A stretch of DNA of 64,000 bases from the NCBI GenBank assembly GCA_021234535.1, contig CM037830.1, positions 3,384,170-3,448,169 on the forward strand. Reading direction: 5' to 3'. The notes beneath the pieces are model-generated. The model was not told the origin of the DNA and did not search any database. It saw only the letters and a program-made list of their open reading frames with translations. Within the stretch, counting starts at the first letter, position 1. Every line of letters starts with the position of its first letter. Position numbers and translations under genes: made by a program. The stretch is from Stichopus chloronotus (taxonomy: Eukaryota; Echinodermata; Holothuroidea; Aspidochirotida; Stichopodidae). Of the stretch, positions 13,001 through 25,023 are shown piece after piece.

Positions 13001-14129
13001 AGGTGTTTGCATGGAGTCCAAAATTTGCACCTACTGTAGGCACCACAGCGCATGGTCCGTCACGGAACCAAAAATTAAACTTCCGTGTAAAAGTCTACAT
13101 ATACAAGTTTGTTGTGATGTCATTATATGATGCTTTGTATCTTCTAACTCTGTGCATCTTACATACAGCCATGACAATGAAGTGCTAATACTACAAGGGA
13201 AAGTGAAAAAAATAAAAGTAAAATGAGTAACAATGCACTGTACAAAGTCAACCTTTAATTTAGTTGAAGTTAGTTCCAGTTAATTTAGGTAAGTTAAACC
13301 ATTTTGAATTGTACTTCCTTTTACTCACTTAGGTTTGTGTTGTGAATTATGCTTGGGGCCAACATTTCTTAAGAACCATGGTAATAAAACAACAATACGA
13401 CAACAACAATAAGACAGCAATTGCACATGTTTAAAACCACCTGCATGTATTAAAAAATAAAACCCCCATAAAAGTCTGAATTTTTGTTTCGGGAATCTTC
13501 ATTATCGTGTTTGATGACAGTTTGGTGCTATTCTAGTATAATTCATGCCAAGGTCACATTTCGACCACGCCCAGCCAATTTCTAGGCATCGGATAGCAAA
13601 AAAGTGTCTGATATTGCTTACACAGTCACACTGAAAAGGGGCCCCCAGGGAGTCTTTACGGGGCCTGGATAGTGGCTGGTCGGTGAACGGCTGATTCTTT
13701 CCAGATTTATGCAATATCTCATGGATGTTTCTCACCAGCCTTTGCCTGGTATTTGCCTGAAACTTGACTGACTCTCCTGCAACACCCTTATGGTATTCCT
13801 CAGGATACTAGCCAATACTAGATGACCAGATGATGTCCAGATGGACATCGGCAAGGCACCTGACAATTACTGGGCAAACAATGACCAGAATCAGGTGGGC
13901 ATGCGTCAGCTTGTGCATGTGAGATATAATCACATCACGTAGGAACTACTAACAACAAAATGGCACAGATTCCTCTAAAGCCCAAAGAATTGCCTTGGGA
14001 GCTATCAGTTTTTGCTCACATCAATTACCTCGTAACAGGTATCCTAATACTGCCTGGTGACAGAAGAAGAGAAGCAGGCACAAAGAAAGATTCAAGCCTA
14101 AAAGAAGACGGCAGGTGTGCTACTGGCTG
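10051..14129. other. Intergenic / TRABD upstream, no gene seen
   Basis: AT-rich sequence with short dispersed phrases (for example 'cttgaaatactgtgctta' and 'cttgagatattgtgcttta' near 11860-11990) typical of old interspersed repeats. A TRABD 5'UTR exon and promoter should lie in or right of this stretch, but I cannot place them. Confidence 0.5.
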
Positions 14130-14900
14130 ATGGAAAAGGAGCATTTGGCATTCTTTTGTACGATAGCCCAAATGGCCCATTTCTGACCAAGGACCCTCAT
14201 ATATGGAACATTCCACAGTTACCATAATGCTAATGTGACAGACCTTCCACTTTGGTAACATAAAATCTGTAGAAGAAGAAACATAAGTCATGATTTTATA
14301 AAATGGGACGTATGGCCCACCTAGTATATTGGACACCAAACATGACAAACACTAAGGAACCACTTCCATAGTACTAATGTAACCAACCATTAGCAGTGTT
14401 AAATACAATCTGTAAGAGAAGAAGTATTTTGTATGACTTCATAAAAAGGCCACAGGGAGCTTCCCTCAACAATTATCTAATACCCGAAAGGTACCACTAC
14501 CATTTTAGTAATGCAACACAGTGTCAACTGAGTACCATGGGACCCTTGAACCAAAACATGCTGAGCATCCTGAGAGAACTACCATTGCAACGATTTGACA
14601 CAATCTTAACTTGCACTGTAAAATCTGTACATGTATAGGAGAAGCATTTTGCACAATGTCATAAAATGGCCCATTTCAGACCTTGGACCCAATAATCCTG
14701 CACCACCTGAATATACCACTACCATAGAAGTTATGTGACACAACTTCAACTTAGTACCATACAATACTGTATGTAGAAATTTGTATGTTGCATGATTTCA
14801 TACAATGGTCCATATAGACCTTGGAGCCCAAAATATTGAACACTCCTAAGGCTGCCAAAAACCATACTGTAGTAGCAATGTGCATGCAACCTCAACTTAA
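14130..14900. repeat. Second copy of the about 133-140-bp tandem repeat family
   Basis: Five to six diverged units with landmarks near 14144, 14287, 14422, 14645 and 14785 carry the same words as the 3790-4720 array ('aaaatggcccat', 'accactaccatagta', 'aatctgtagaagaagaa'). The orientation is the same. The array passes at its right end into sequence with 'ttgacctctcacatccac' and 'ggtcccaagtttcaagaaaa', possibly more of the same element. Confidence 0.65.
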
Positions 14901-17900
14901 TTGTAAAATCGGATGAGAAGCAATTGGTGTACTTTCAAACATTGGGTCCTTTAGGCCAAATATGGCCGACATTTGACCTCTCACATCCACATTTTGTACA
15001 CTCACAAAGGGCTCATAACCCAACAATCATTGGTCCCAAGTTTCAAGAAAATACATCAAACAGTTTTCTATAGGGAGCAATTCATAGCAATGTGAACAGA
15101 TAAGTTCAATACATAAGAGAGCTGAAAGCCTCATCTCAATTGCAGCTCACACAAGGCAGGTAGAATAAGGTAGTTTAAGTCAGAAATGTTTAGTTACCAT
15201 TTATTTTGTACTACTATATAGAACCCCTATTGTTCTTACAATAAAGCAAACTTCATGATTAAATTAATGGACCATATAAGCACCCATAGCACGAGAGAGC
15301 GGAGAAATTGACTGTTTGACAATCACCTCCATATACAGGGTACCGAGGGATCAAATCTTGCCCTACACTGCTGGTATGGTAGCCCAAGAATGCAATGATA
15401 TCACTGTTTAGGGCTGAAATACTGTAGGGTCTCCTATCCTTTGCCTCATGTTTGACCTTCACCAAAACAAATTAAATTTATCTTCTCATTATAATGCTTC
15501 CATGTACCAAGTATAAAATCTCTCCAAGATTTCTACCTTGAGATATTGAGTTAGAAAGGTTTTTTAAGTTTTGCCCCTGGTGTCCCCACTCTCCAGCTGA
15601 CCTCTACCAAGAATGATAGGGTACACCTTCTCAATATGGCAGATCTACATTCATACCATGTTTGATTTTCATCCAACTTTCCCTTGAGTAAACCCAAGCA
15701 ACTGTCACGAACACACACACACAAACGTGACTGCATACTGTAGGAACCAATGATGGTTTTGCTGAAATTCATGGCGTTATCAACAACTTACTCTTAGTAT
15801 TCCATTGTGAAGTATTGAAGATGTGCATGAACAACTGAAATTTGCACAAAAGGCTAGAAAAAGAGAGTACTGTATATTAAAGCTGTAACTTTAACAGAAA
15901 GGAAACTGAATAGGGAAAGAATGTGTTTTGTTTTTTCTTATTCAATTTGGATTTTATTTTCTGTCTGTTTGTCACTCTTTGTTCACTTCTCCTTTCCACT
16001 GCCCTCCCCCATCTTCCCCTTCACCATATAGCACAGCTTTGGCTTTAGTGCTTAAAATCACAAGACAACATTGTATATGAAGCAGTCGTTAATCAGACCA
16101 CCCACGTGTTATATTGGCTTTAATATCAACATACACTCACCGGTGGCAGACCAGACAACAGCTGGTCTGCGACCAATTACAGGCCTATTTCCTTGAGAAA
16201 AATATTGAAAAGCTCTTTTGATCGTTATTGCTTTCGATGCTCACGGAGGCAAATAGGGAAGGCTGCCTCTATGCCTAACCAGAGTATTTATCCACAGCGA
16301 CAACGCAAGTTATTAGAGATTATCGCCTGTTTACTTTTAGGCACACTTCAGTTGCACTACATACCCTCTGACTCCACATGTCTGCAAACGATTTGTGCAG
16401 TGCTCCTTCGCAATTCACCTCCTGGCAGTTTTGGGGTTTTTTTTTTCTGAAGTCAGCACGACAGATTCTCTGTGCAATTAATGTGAATGGAGTACTTTCA
16501 TGTATGCATACATAGCTGCAACAGGTAACTGGGGTTGCATTATGAATACAGCAAATTCCACAGGTGTTTTGTGTGAGTCAAAGTGGGGTTAACGTCCAGA
16601 CACAACACTACTCAGTCCTCAAATAAATTCAACACCTTGACCCTGCTGGGCCCTAAAGCGGGCCCTGGATCCCACTCCGATTTGCTCGAACACTTTACAA
16701 GCTCGTTATAAGGCTACACAAATGTCAACAGGGAAATCTATAGATTTTCTATTGAGTTTGCCAGGAATTCAGCAAGGAATTCTAACACTGCTTTGCAAAC
16801 TGCCAAAATTCACTGCAAACAAGCCTGAAAAGTGCCATGGCCTTAGCAACCTTGACAAAGGTTTGACTATAACACCATATAATGACTTAAAGAAAGCTGA
16901 AACAATTTTTATCCTCCTTGCCTGATTAAACATGTACAGCATTTGCATGAAAGAGGTATCCTACTGTAGGCCCAAATCGTCCTATTCACAGTTCTCCCCT
17001 TAATGTTACACATTTCCAAATCATGATTTTGACCATTCAATGGACTTGTTCATGACCACTTTTGTTGCTAGCTTGTGCACAGGTGATTTCTGTTAAGTTT
17101 ACAATCAGGACTTTTTTGCAAGGAAACTCTTCTTGTAATGATCGTAATGCTAACGTTATGACTGAGGCATGGGAAATTCATTACATTTACATTGTATTAG
17201 AAACTTAAGCAGATGTTGGTTTAAGTAACAGATTTCAAGGTACAATTCCAATCAGATTAGGTCAAATTATATAATACAGAACCTTCAAACTTGCGAAAAT
17301 AATATCATTAGATTTACACAGCTTTTGAATTTCCAGCAGCTAGAATTCCAAGATTTTTATGTTAGATGCACAAAGTCTTATACATCCATGTTACAGGATG
17401 GATGCTCAGTCGTTCTCAAAATAACGGCACCTCCATGGATGGCCACTAACTGTGCTTCCACTCCAGGCTGGAGCCTCAGCATCTTTAGGAAATTTTTCAA
17501 GAAAAACACACAAAGGATGCATGCATGCTAAGTTGTTCTCAAAATTAATGCAAATATGCAAGGCAACTGTGACAGCAACTCCTGAGTTTTTTTGGGTGCA
17601 TTTAGGCCTGCAAGTGCAGCATTGTATTCTGCAGTTGCTCCTGAGTAAATCTAATAATAAAAACTATTGGCTTCCATTTACAAGACAATGACATTGCAAG
17701 CCTAAGTCAACGTACCATAGGCTTAAGTCCTGACGTGACATTACAATGTGTTACAAGTTACAATGTGTGCCAATGTAGGCGCATAAAGGTACTTCATCTA
17801 ACAGCAGAAATCTTGGGTCCATGTTGTCTTCAATTTTAAAATGAGAAGGGACAGCACAGAAAATTTTACAATTACATTTGTGAGGTACTGCTTGTACTAG

Positions 17901-18239
17901 AATCCCATCTAAATGAGTGTTGTGAATTTTAACCAACTTCATAATAATCGATCAAATTCTTACGTGCGTCAATCTAGTTGCCACACATCAAAAGTCTATA
18001 CTTTAGTTGGAAGTATTATTCCACCATAAGAAATGGCAAAACACTGGAGGGTTATGTGCTGCAGGAATGTCATGGCGAGTATAATAAGTTTGTGCACCAT
18101 ATTTTTTAACTGCTTTAATAAACTTACGAAAGGTTACTATTTTAGATGAGCAGTACAAAATATGAAGTACTAATTATGAGACAGCACAAATATTCTGCAA
18201 TTGAGGAGCAAATCACTCAATTGCTACTTTGGCTTCAAC
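14901..18239. other. Intergenic sequence, no gene seen
   Basis: AT-rich sequence with only chance-length open frames. Apart from the hairpin at 16142-16174 I see no element with defined ends. Confidence 0.5.
16142..16174. other. Short perfect hairpin
   Basis: GCAGACCAG (16146-16154) and CTGGTCTGC (16162-16170) are perfect complements around a 7-base loop. Beyond one mismatch the stem extends by GGT/ACC. No function is assigned. Confidence 0.6.
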
Positions 18240-18560
18240 TGATAAAATGTCTCAGTTAGCAGCACAGTGCTGTGGTGTACGTTGCACGATGTGGGGGTCG
18301 TTTGTTCGAACGGAACAGTATTGCTTGTGCTATTAGCCTAATTATTAAGCGCGAACGTATGAAACCATTGGCTACGCCTACAGTACCATACCAAGTCATT
18401 CCCACTGCATGTGACCCTATAGCCAAAGTAGCGAGCAGTTTGATGCCATTTTGCTCATTGGCGCGCTACTTCCATTCCCATTTCTTCGGGCGCAATCATG
18501 CTCCTCCTGGCTTACGTAGTGTAGTATACTAAAGCATACCACCAATAACCATTACTGGCA
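18240..18560. other. CpG-richer island in AT-rich intergenic DNA
   Basis: CpG density is visibly higher than in the flanks (GTTCGAACGG, GCGCGAACG, GGCGCGCTAC, TTCGGGCGC). It could be a promoter or first-exon region, for example of a distant TRABD 5' exon, or a recent insertion. The 86-codon open frame across it has no recognised homology. Confidence 0.3.
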
Positions 18561-18964
18561 ACCCTTACACTTACAGTACCCATAGTACTGTAGCGTACTG
18601 CCTAACTTTACTCTTAATAATAGTACTAGTAGACTATAACTGGTAACAAGCCTAACGTTACGTAGGACTAGGATGTCACTTGGTTACTTAGGCTTACATG
18701 ATATCGCACATCGGATAAAAAACAACTTTCAAAAGGAAACACACCAAGATTTGCAAAGTAATAGTTTATACCTTTGACTGTTTCCATAACATACGACCTT
18801 TACAGTTGCTAAAACAAAGTAAAAGAGCCACAGCTGTTAACCTTCGTAGAACCTTTCTACTTAGGATGTGACCAGTATGGTATGTCATGTAATCAGCTAT
18901 GTTTTTTCAAGCCACAGTAGCCTGCATGATGGTTGGCCGTAACCGACATAGTTACATGGTCGTA

Positions 18965-19235
18965 TTAATGCTGACATTAAATCGATTTCGTGATAAGCCT
19001 ATCAGAAGGACAGTTTTAAGTTCTGACATAAATTGTCTTGGTATGAAATTACTTTAATGTCAACATTAAATCGATGGAATGTAGACATTAAATCAATTTT
19101 AATTGTGACATTAATAATGCTTACATTGAATCATTTTCATCTTTTTATTCAGTATTCAGTCAAACAGACATCCTACAGCTGAATATCAACACTAAATCAA
19201 TTTAATTATGACATGGAATCAACTCAGTATTTAAA
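18965..19235. repeat. Degenerate repeats of 'gacattaaatcgattt'
   Basis: Five or six scattered variants of this word (with 'aacattaaatcgatgg', 'gacattaaatcaattt', 'aacactaaatcaattt') occur within about 270 bp, irregularly spaced. Confidence 0.5.
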
Positions 19236-20291
19236 ACAATGTTCTGATTGTCTTATCACGAAATAGAGGGTTGCGCAACTGATTACGGGGAGCTTGCACA
19301 GTTACATCCATGAACTTCAATATTTGCATATCAGTAGATAAACATTGTTCATATGTTTTCAGTGGCGGAGCTACCATATGGTCAGGAAGGTACGGTCTCC
19401 CCCACACGATACCAACTCAAAGGGATTACATTATACCCTTTTCAGCTTTTCACAAAAGAGAAAAAATAATCAAGAAGAAAAAAAAATGAAAGGAAATGTA
19501 AAGAAAATGCAAGTTTGAGTACTTCAGCGCCCTTCACATCCTGAAAATGATGATGGTGTTGCCAATTTTCTGTCTTCAAATTCAAGCAAGTACAGTATTT
19601 ATCATAAAACGTTTGAGTTTGATCAGAGTTTTTCAGTGGAGAACTCCTTCAATGAGGTTAATTTTTTATCCAAGAAAATGCTGACAGTTTCATTTCTGTA
19701 GCCTAGCGGTACTTGCCGAACATTTGAAGGGCAATTTCCAATAAACTAGGGGGGGGGGGGGAATGATTTTTATGTATTTTTTCTGGTGTACGTTTCGCTC
19801 CAAACGATGCTGGAGCTCCTCATATAGTCTTCAAACAAAGTCCTCAGTTCACTCCCCAAATATAAAATTCTGGCTCAGTCGATGTAGGCTAACAGGCGCA
19901 TTCTGTATTTCCGTATCACTCTGTATCACACTCGCAGATCTCCCTCATCCATGTTCCAGGTTCAATAGGAAAACAACCTAGATGCAGTTATGGGCGCACT
20001 TCGAGTCTCTTGACCCCCTGCAATCAATCACTGTAACTCCACTGCCCATTACAAAAAAAAAAGTAAAAAAAAAAAAAGTGGCGGAGAGTACACAAGAAAT
20101 TGTTGGCTTTTCAAACCCCCCAGATGACCCTCAGTGGCACTTCTGTGTGTTCACATGGGTTGAGATCATACCAGAATCATAATGAATTATTCATCCTATC
20201 TCATTTCTTCTTGGAACAGTTGACATACAGGATGCTTAACATACCTTTAGACTCTTCTTTTCCATTGGTTGATAATGATCCAGTTTTAGTT

Positions 20292-20552
20292 TGAAAATGA
20301 AAATTGGAGTATAGGCGGTTGAACATTATCTAGTGAAGCGAAGCAACTCACAACCCGATTGTAATTTTTTGAGGGGAACGCCCAGGTAAAACATAGGGTT
20401 GTTTCATGCACCCGCAGTGCAATATTTTCAACATTTGTGTGGAAATGACGTACGTTTTCATAAGTAGTAGAATTGACGTACTTTTAAATAATAATACGAC
20501 AGAGTATTGGTTTGTATTGGCAATAGCATTAGTTGGCATTGACAACCAATAT
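20292..20552 (-). mobile_element. Diverged Penelope-like element 3' fragment
   Basis: This fragment aligns along its length to the left arm of the inverted pair at about 25796-26030. Shared words include 'taggcggttgaaca', 'aggggaacgccc', 'tttcatgcaccc' and a duplicated 'tgacgtacttttaa' block matching 'tgacatacttttaa', plus the 'gacagagta.tggtt' end. The orientation is the same as the left arm, so the parent element reads on the minus strand. It stops before the hammerhead motif and is more diverged, so it is probably an older insertion. Confidence 0.75.
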
Positions 20553-21177
20553 TCTTTTTATTTTTTTTGGGGGGGGGGGGATTTGGGATTTTTTTCAAAT
20601 TCAGCATTAGGGTTGGAAAAATAGAGGAATATTGTTTCCACAGAATCCATTATGGCGTCATTAATATCCAAGGTTTTGATTGACTGTTCGATGAGGCCTA
20701 TTGCCAATATACCTGCGTGAAATGAATATGTCGACCGTCATGCTGAGGATTAATTCCATTCCCTAGTCGTTCACTCTGCGTATCATGAAGCAACAGCTAG
20801 GCGCATGTATGGCCAATCGAAACCTCGAAGCAACAATTTCACACCTTTATGAACTAATTTGTTTCTGTTGCGTTGTTAATCTGTTTCGTCACTCAAAGAT
20901 CACACATTTGAAGCCCGGAAATTTCCCAATCCCCTCCCAGTTTAGACCTACAGTTCTCCCCCAATTTGGTCAACTTATCATTCCTTCCTCCTCTCTTCGT
21001 TTTTTTTTTTTTTTTTTTGCTCTTTATTTTGCCATTTATTTGTCAACATGATCCATCGCGTCCCAAAATTTCTATGGGGCACATTGACCCTACCCCCTTC
21101 CCTGGCTGGCTACTGCCACAATGGTTCTTGCCTCGGTCCAGTTTGTTTTATACTTTACGTTAGTAAACAAGTAAAAT

Positions 21178-21420
21178 CATTTTGTCATCAGTGTCCGACT
21201 TGCAATCTTTCATTTGGGTCCCAGGATCAAATCCCAAGCAGGAATATTGAACCACTTGGAAAATTTCTAGGGACTCTCAATTTGGCTTGCTAAGTAAAGC
21301 TGTTTACAGTGGTGCTGAAAGTCTTATTGAATTCACGTGGTCCGAGTTTAGGTCTTGTGCTCATCAGGTTGCTTAATGCAGTTAGCGGCTGCTATAGGCC
21401 AGGCAGTTTGTAGCGGCTTC
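21178..21420 (+). repeat. SINE-like repeat, copy 2, left part
   Basis: It matches about 905-1075: 'ggatcaaatcc', then 'agggactctcaatttg', then 'agctgtttacagtggtgctgaaag' and 'aggtcttgt'. The match breaks near 21420 and resumes around 21990. Confidence 0.5.
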
Positions 21421-21535
21421 ATCCAGAAGTCATAGATCGGAAGCCTGCCCTCACTTCCGGTGTCCACTTGGCAAACAAATTCTTCCAAATTCCCAGAAAA
21501 GTTTTCTTGCCAAGTTTTGTATGAACATCCCTTTG

Positions 21536-21569
21536 TTTCGGCGGATGACTAATTATGCATCAGCCGAAA
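21536..21569. other. Imperfect hairpin in the sequence interrupting the SINE-like repeat
   Basis: TTTCGGCGGATG (21536-21547) pairs with CATCAGCCGAAA (21558-21569) with a single mismatch around a 10-base loop. It lies inside the roughly 570-bp segment that splits the SINE-like copy. Confidence 0.5.
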
Positions 21570-21984
21570 CCTCTTACTTGACACGAGGAGGTGAACAAAG
21601 AACTCTTATCACTCTGCGTCCTACTTCTCAACGATTAGGCACGAGCCTCCGTCTCTAGTGAGAGTGGCGAATTTTTATTAAATACCCGATTGTTGACGCC
21701 AATAATCCTCGCATATTCATCTTCATATTTTTTCCCCAATTTCACTTTATATACTTCCCGGAGAACTCTTTCAACTTCCTTAGCAAAGCCGCGTGGTTCG
21801 CGACAGGAAAGCGAAAAGTTCTTTACAGCATCACTTAATTAATTCGCCGATTTATATATTTTACTTGTATTTTACAATTTGGAATATCGACCAGGACCGG
21901 AATATATTGACCACGGATTTAGCCAGAGCGATTGTTTATTAACGGACTTTAGCTTTGTTTTTGGTGAGTACACTTCTGATTTCC

Positions 21985-22190
21985 TTATTCGATCTGCATA
22001 GTTGCCCCCATACTCGCCTAAAAGTTCTCCGCCCCTGCCAGTCTTTGGGAAAGTGGCTAAAGACTGGATGCACGTCTGCCGCGTTATCCTCTGGACACTT
22101 GTGAAGACAGTATGCGAATCTCACTTGTGAATAGGCTCTGTTCATCTATGATCAGTATGGTATAGGGTCCTTGACGAGCCAAGATGGGCT
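21985..22190 (+). repeat. SINE-like repeat, copy 2, right part
   Basis: It matches about 1105-1315: 'gccagtctttgggaaagtgg', 'ctaaagactgg', then 'tgttcatctatgatcagtat' and 'ccttgacgag'. With 21178-21420 it makes one copy interrupted by about 570 bp of unrelated sequence. Confidence 0.5.
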
Positions 22191-22296
22191 TCCTGATCAT
22201 GAACCTTTCAAATTCGAATCGCGTTTCGGCATCTTCCTCAGTGTCTAGGATAATGCTAATGATCACCAGTTGTATATGCTTTCTCTCCTATCATTT

Positions 22297-23110
22297 AGTC
22301 ATCCAAAGATGAAGAAATTGATGCAATAGAGTACTGCATAGACGATATAAGTGACTGGATGCAAGTCAACAAGCTTAAAATGACTAACTCGAAAACCGAG
22401 TTAATGTTTACATTGGCACAATGACAACAACAAAAGGAACTGAAAAAAGAATACTCTAAATGTCAATTAAACGGTTGCGTGGTTAAACTGTGGACTCGGG
22501 ACGCAATTTGGGTGTCTGGTTTGATCAGTACATTGCTTTGGGAAAATACATCAATTTGAAATGCAAAGTTGCTTATCATTAGCTCCACAACCTTAGGAAA
22601 ATCAAACATTATTTCTCAAGAAAGTCATTTAATATTTTGGTCCATTGCCTTACGCAATCCCTATTCAATACTGCAATAGTTTGTTTGCTGGCATGTCTAA
22701 GCATTCTGTTCGTAAACCGCAGAAAATGCAAGATAGACTTGCATGACTAATGGAGGTCAAAATGTGATCATATCTCAGTAATTTTATTTCTTTTTCACTG
22801 GTTATACCTATCGAAAACAGAATACAGGTCAAAATTAAAAATGTATTTCTAAAGCCTTAAACAACCAAGATTCAAAGTACATCTACATTCTTTTATCTCT
22901 CAGAAAGACTAATTATAGCTTCAGATCGATTTTCTTTTAATTCAAGTTAATCTTTAAACTATCCACTGTAAATTCGAGAAAGTTTTCATTTGCTGCTCCT
23001 CATCTCTAGAAAACTTGCCTGCACATATTCACAATAGTAACGCCTTAGATAGGCCTAATTTGAAGAACAATTGTAAGTCTCATGTTTTTAGAACTGCTTT
23101 TTTCAAGTCT
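22297..23110 (+). pseudogene. Decayed CR1/L2-type LINE reverse transcriptase 3' end
   Basis: With frameshifts ignored, the plus strand reads through typical non-LTR retrotransposon blocks. First comes IDDISDWMQVNKLKM then NSKTELMF (end of the RT catalytic domain). A VWFDQY-like block and KHINLKCKVAY follow, then YCNSLFAGMSKHSVRK, a tract resembling the 'LPWLPVEYRI' region, and a final SHVFRTAFF-like end. Several stops and frameshifts show it is dead. The 5' part of the element is missing, as usual for 5'-truncated LINE insertions. Confidence 0.75.
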
Positions 23111-24010
23111 GGATGAATCATTGTTATTTTTAATTTATATCGTCATTTCAGGTCAGTTCATTTTTGTTTTTTCTTCTTTGGTTGTTTTATTTATTGGTTT
23201 TTTTTTTTAATTTCAACTTAACTGTACAAGCTATCGTAATTCAACATAATAGGCAAGAAAACTTTTTATGGTTATGTCAACAAAGATTTCAAAAGAATAC
23301 AAAAGCAGGTAATGTAATTTTAGACATCAAGTACTCTTTCAAGCTTTGTAAAACCAGAGCTTCGTAGCAAAACGGAGCACAGTTTCAGAAACCTTTAAAG
23401 AGTGCTTTTGTATGATGAACTGGATCCGCGTAATGTCTTGAAAATCATATGGACAACACAAGCCAAGGTCACGGTAGTTCTAGTGATACAGTATACGCGA
23501 AAACCAATCTTTCAGTGAACTAAACCCTGCTACCCCAGCTCCCAGATCACACCATCTTCATACATAAGACACAATATACTTGTACTCCACTAGGCTACTT
23601 GTTAAACTACCATATGTTAATCCTCCGAAATTTTATCTACATCTTGCTAGATACGTATGGATACACTTCGACGATTATGAATGAAGGCGGTCCGAGTTTT
23701 ATTACATAAAATTGAATTCACATCCAGTCTATAAATTAAAACCACCATGGAATGAACATGTTTTGATCTCTCATCAGCGAATCTACTTAAGTTGTCGTGG
23801 GATTTGGTCTGGCAACCGATCATTAAAGGTGCTTTAGTGATATGGTATTAGATATTGTAACGAGAAAGCACCGTGTATTCCTCTATGTATCTGATTTTTC
23901 TGTTGTGCCTGGTTTTCTCGTTATGTGTTTCTTGTTAAATATTAAAGGTACCGTGGTCAGTCAGTGCGATGGGTGAGGATGGAGAGGTGGAGCTCGGTGT
24001 CTGGAAATAA

Positions 24011-24290
24011 TCGGAAAATCTTAAATACCAGATTGAAGTTTTCATATCTCAGGCACATTTTATGACATAAAAAGGTGCCAAACATTGCACCAGATTGTGT
24101 CTAAGGTTACCTGTAATTGAAAAATTATTCAATAAATCTGAAATGAGATTTGAATTTTTCAAATTTCAGTATAGGAGAAACGATGGTCGGAAAATCTGAA
24201 ATACCAGCTGGAATTTTTCATATTTCAGTGTAGCCCATGTTGTGACTTAAAAAAAGCCAAATACTATAGACTGCATGTAAGGCTACGGAG
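24011..24290. repeat. Tandem duplication, about 176-bp period
   Basis: 'tcggaaaatct.aaatacca' at 24011 recurs at 24187, each followed by a '...tttcatat.tca.' block, 'gtgacttaaaa'-like and 'gtaaggctac'-like blocks. There are two diverged copies. Confidence 0.55.
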
Positions 24291-24624
24291 TAGACAAAAA
24301 AGTTCTCAAAAAGGGGATGCAAAAAACTCAACCCATACAACCTCCTCAAAGGCCTACCATCACTCATCTCATGCTCTCCCTTAAATATCAAAACACCATT
24401 GTATGACATCTTTTTTTATTAAGGCCGTTATCATTTCGTTATCGTTTAGTCATCATGAAGCTATGATTCCACAGAACGTTGAACGTCAACTCACACCCGT
24501 CGAAGCTAATCGACCCATCGCGATGCCGGGAGCCCTCAATTGAAAGTTCAGCTATCCCACGTCTGACCTCAAACTCAGACTCGCCCATCAACCAGCTCTC
24601 TCGATTGCACGGATCCTAGGCCAT

Positions 24625-25023
24625 ATGCACCACGACTTTGGGGAAGCCATAAAAATATGCGTGCGCGAACGCACCGACGCTTACCTTACAATCACTACAC
24701 GCCTTAAATTACCGTCTACACGCAAACTCGGTCTGGTGCGTTGTCGTAGCTCGATCGGCCACTTGTCTCTATCTGAGTTTTACTCTGACAAACTAATACT
24801 TGATAGTCAAGTGAAACTAAATGTCGTTTTCCATGGCCAAGTAACTTGTCCATTCATAATGACGTCATTTCTTGGCACCTTTTCTCCACATTACCAGCGC
24901 ATGTGCACGCATCAAAGCATTAAACGACTAAGCAAATGGGTGCTATGCGCCCTCATTTCACGCACTGCTAACCAGAACAGCACTAGCCTTGCAATCTGTG
25001 GTTTCGACGAGTTACAAACATAA
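24625..25023 (+). other. Uncharacterised 132-codon open frame in CpG-richer DNA
   Basis: It starts with ATG and encodes MHHDFGEAIKICVRERTDAY at its N-terminus. I recognise no domain, signal peptide or membrane segment. Its CpG content is higher than in the flanks (GCGTGCGCGAACGCACCGACG region) and it contains a palindromic ATGACGTCAT at 24859-24868, a perfect CRE-like site. It could be a chance frame in a GC-richer insertion, a fragment of an unrecognised element, or a taxon-restricted exon. Confidence 0.15.
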
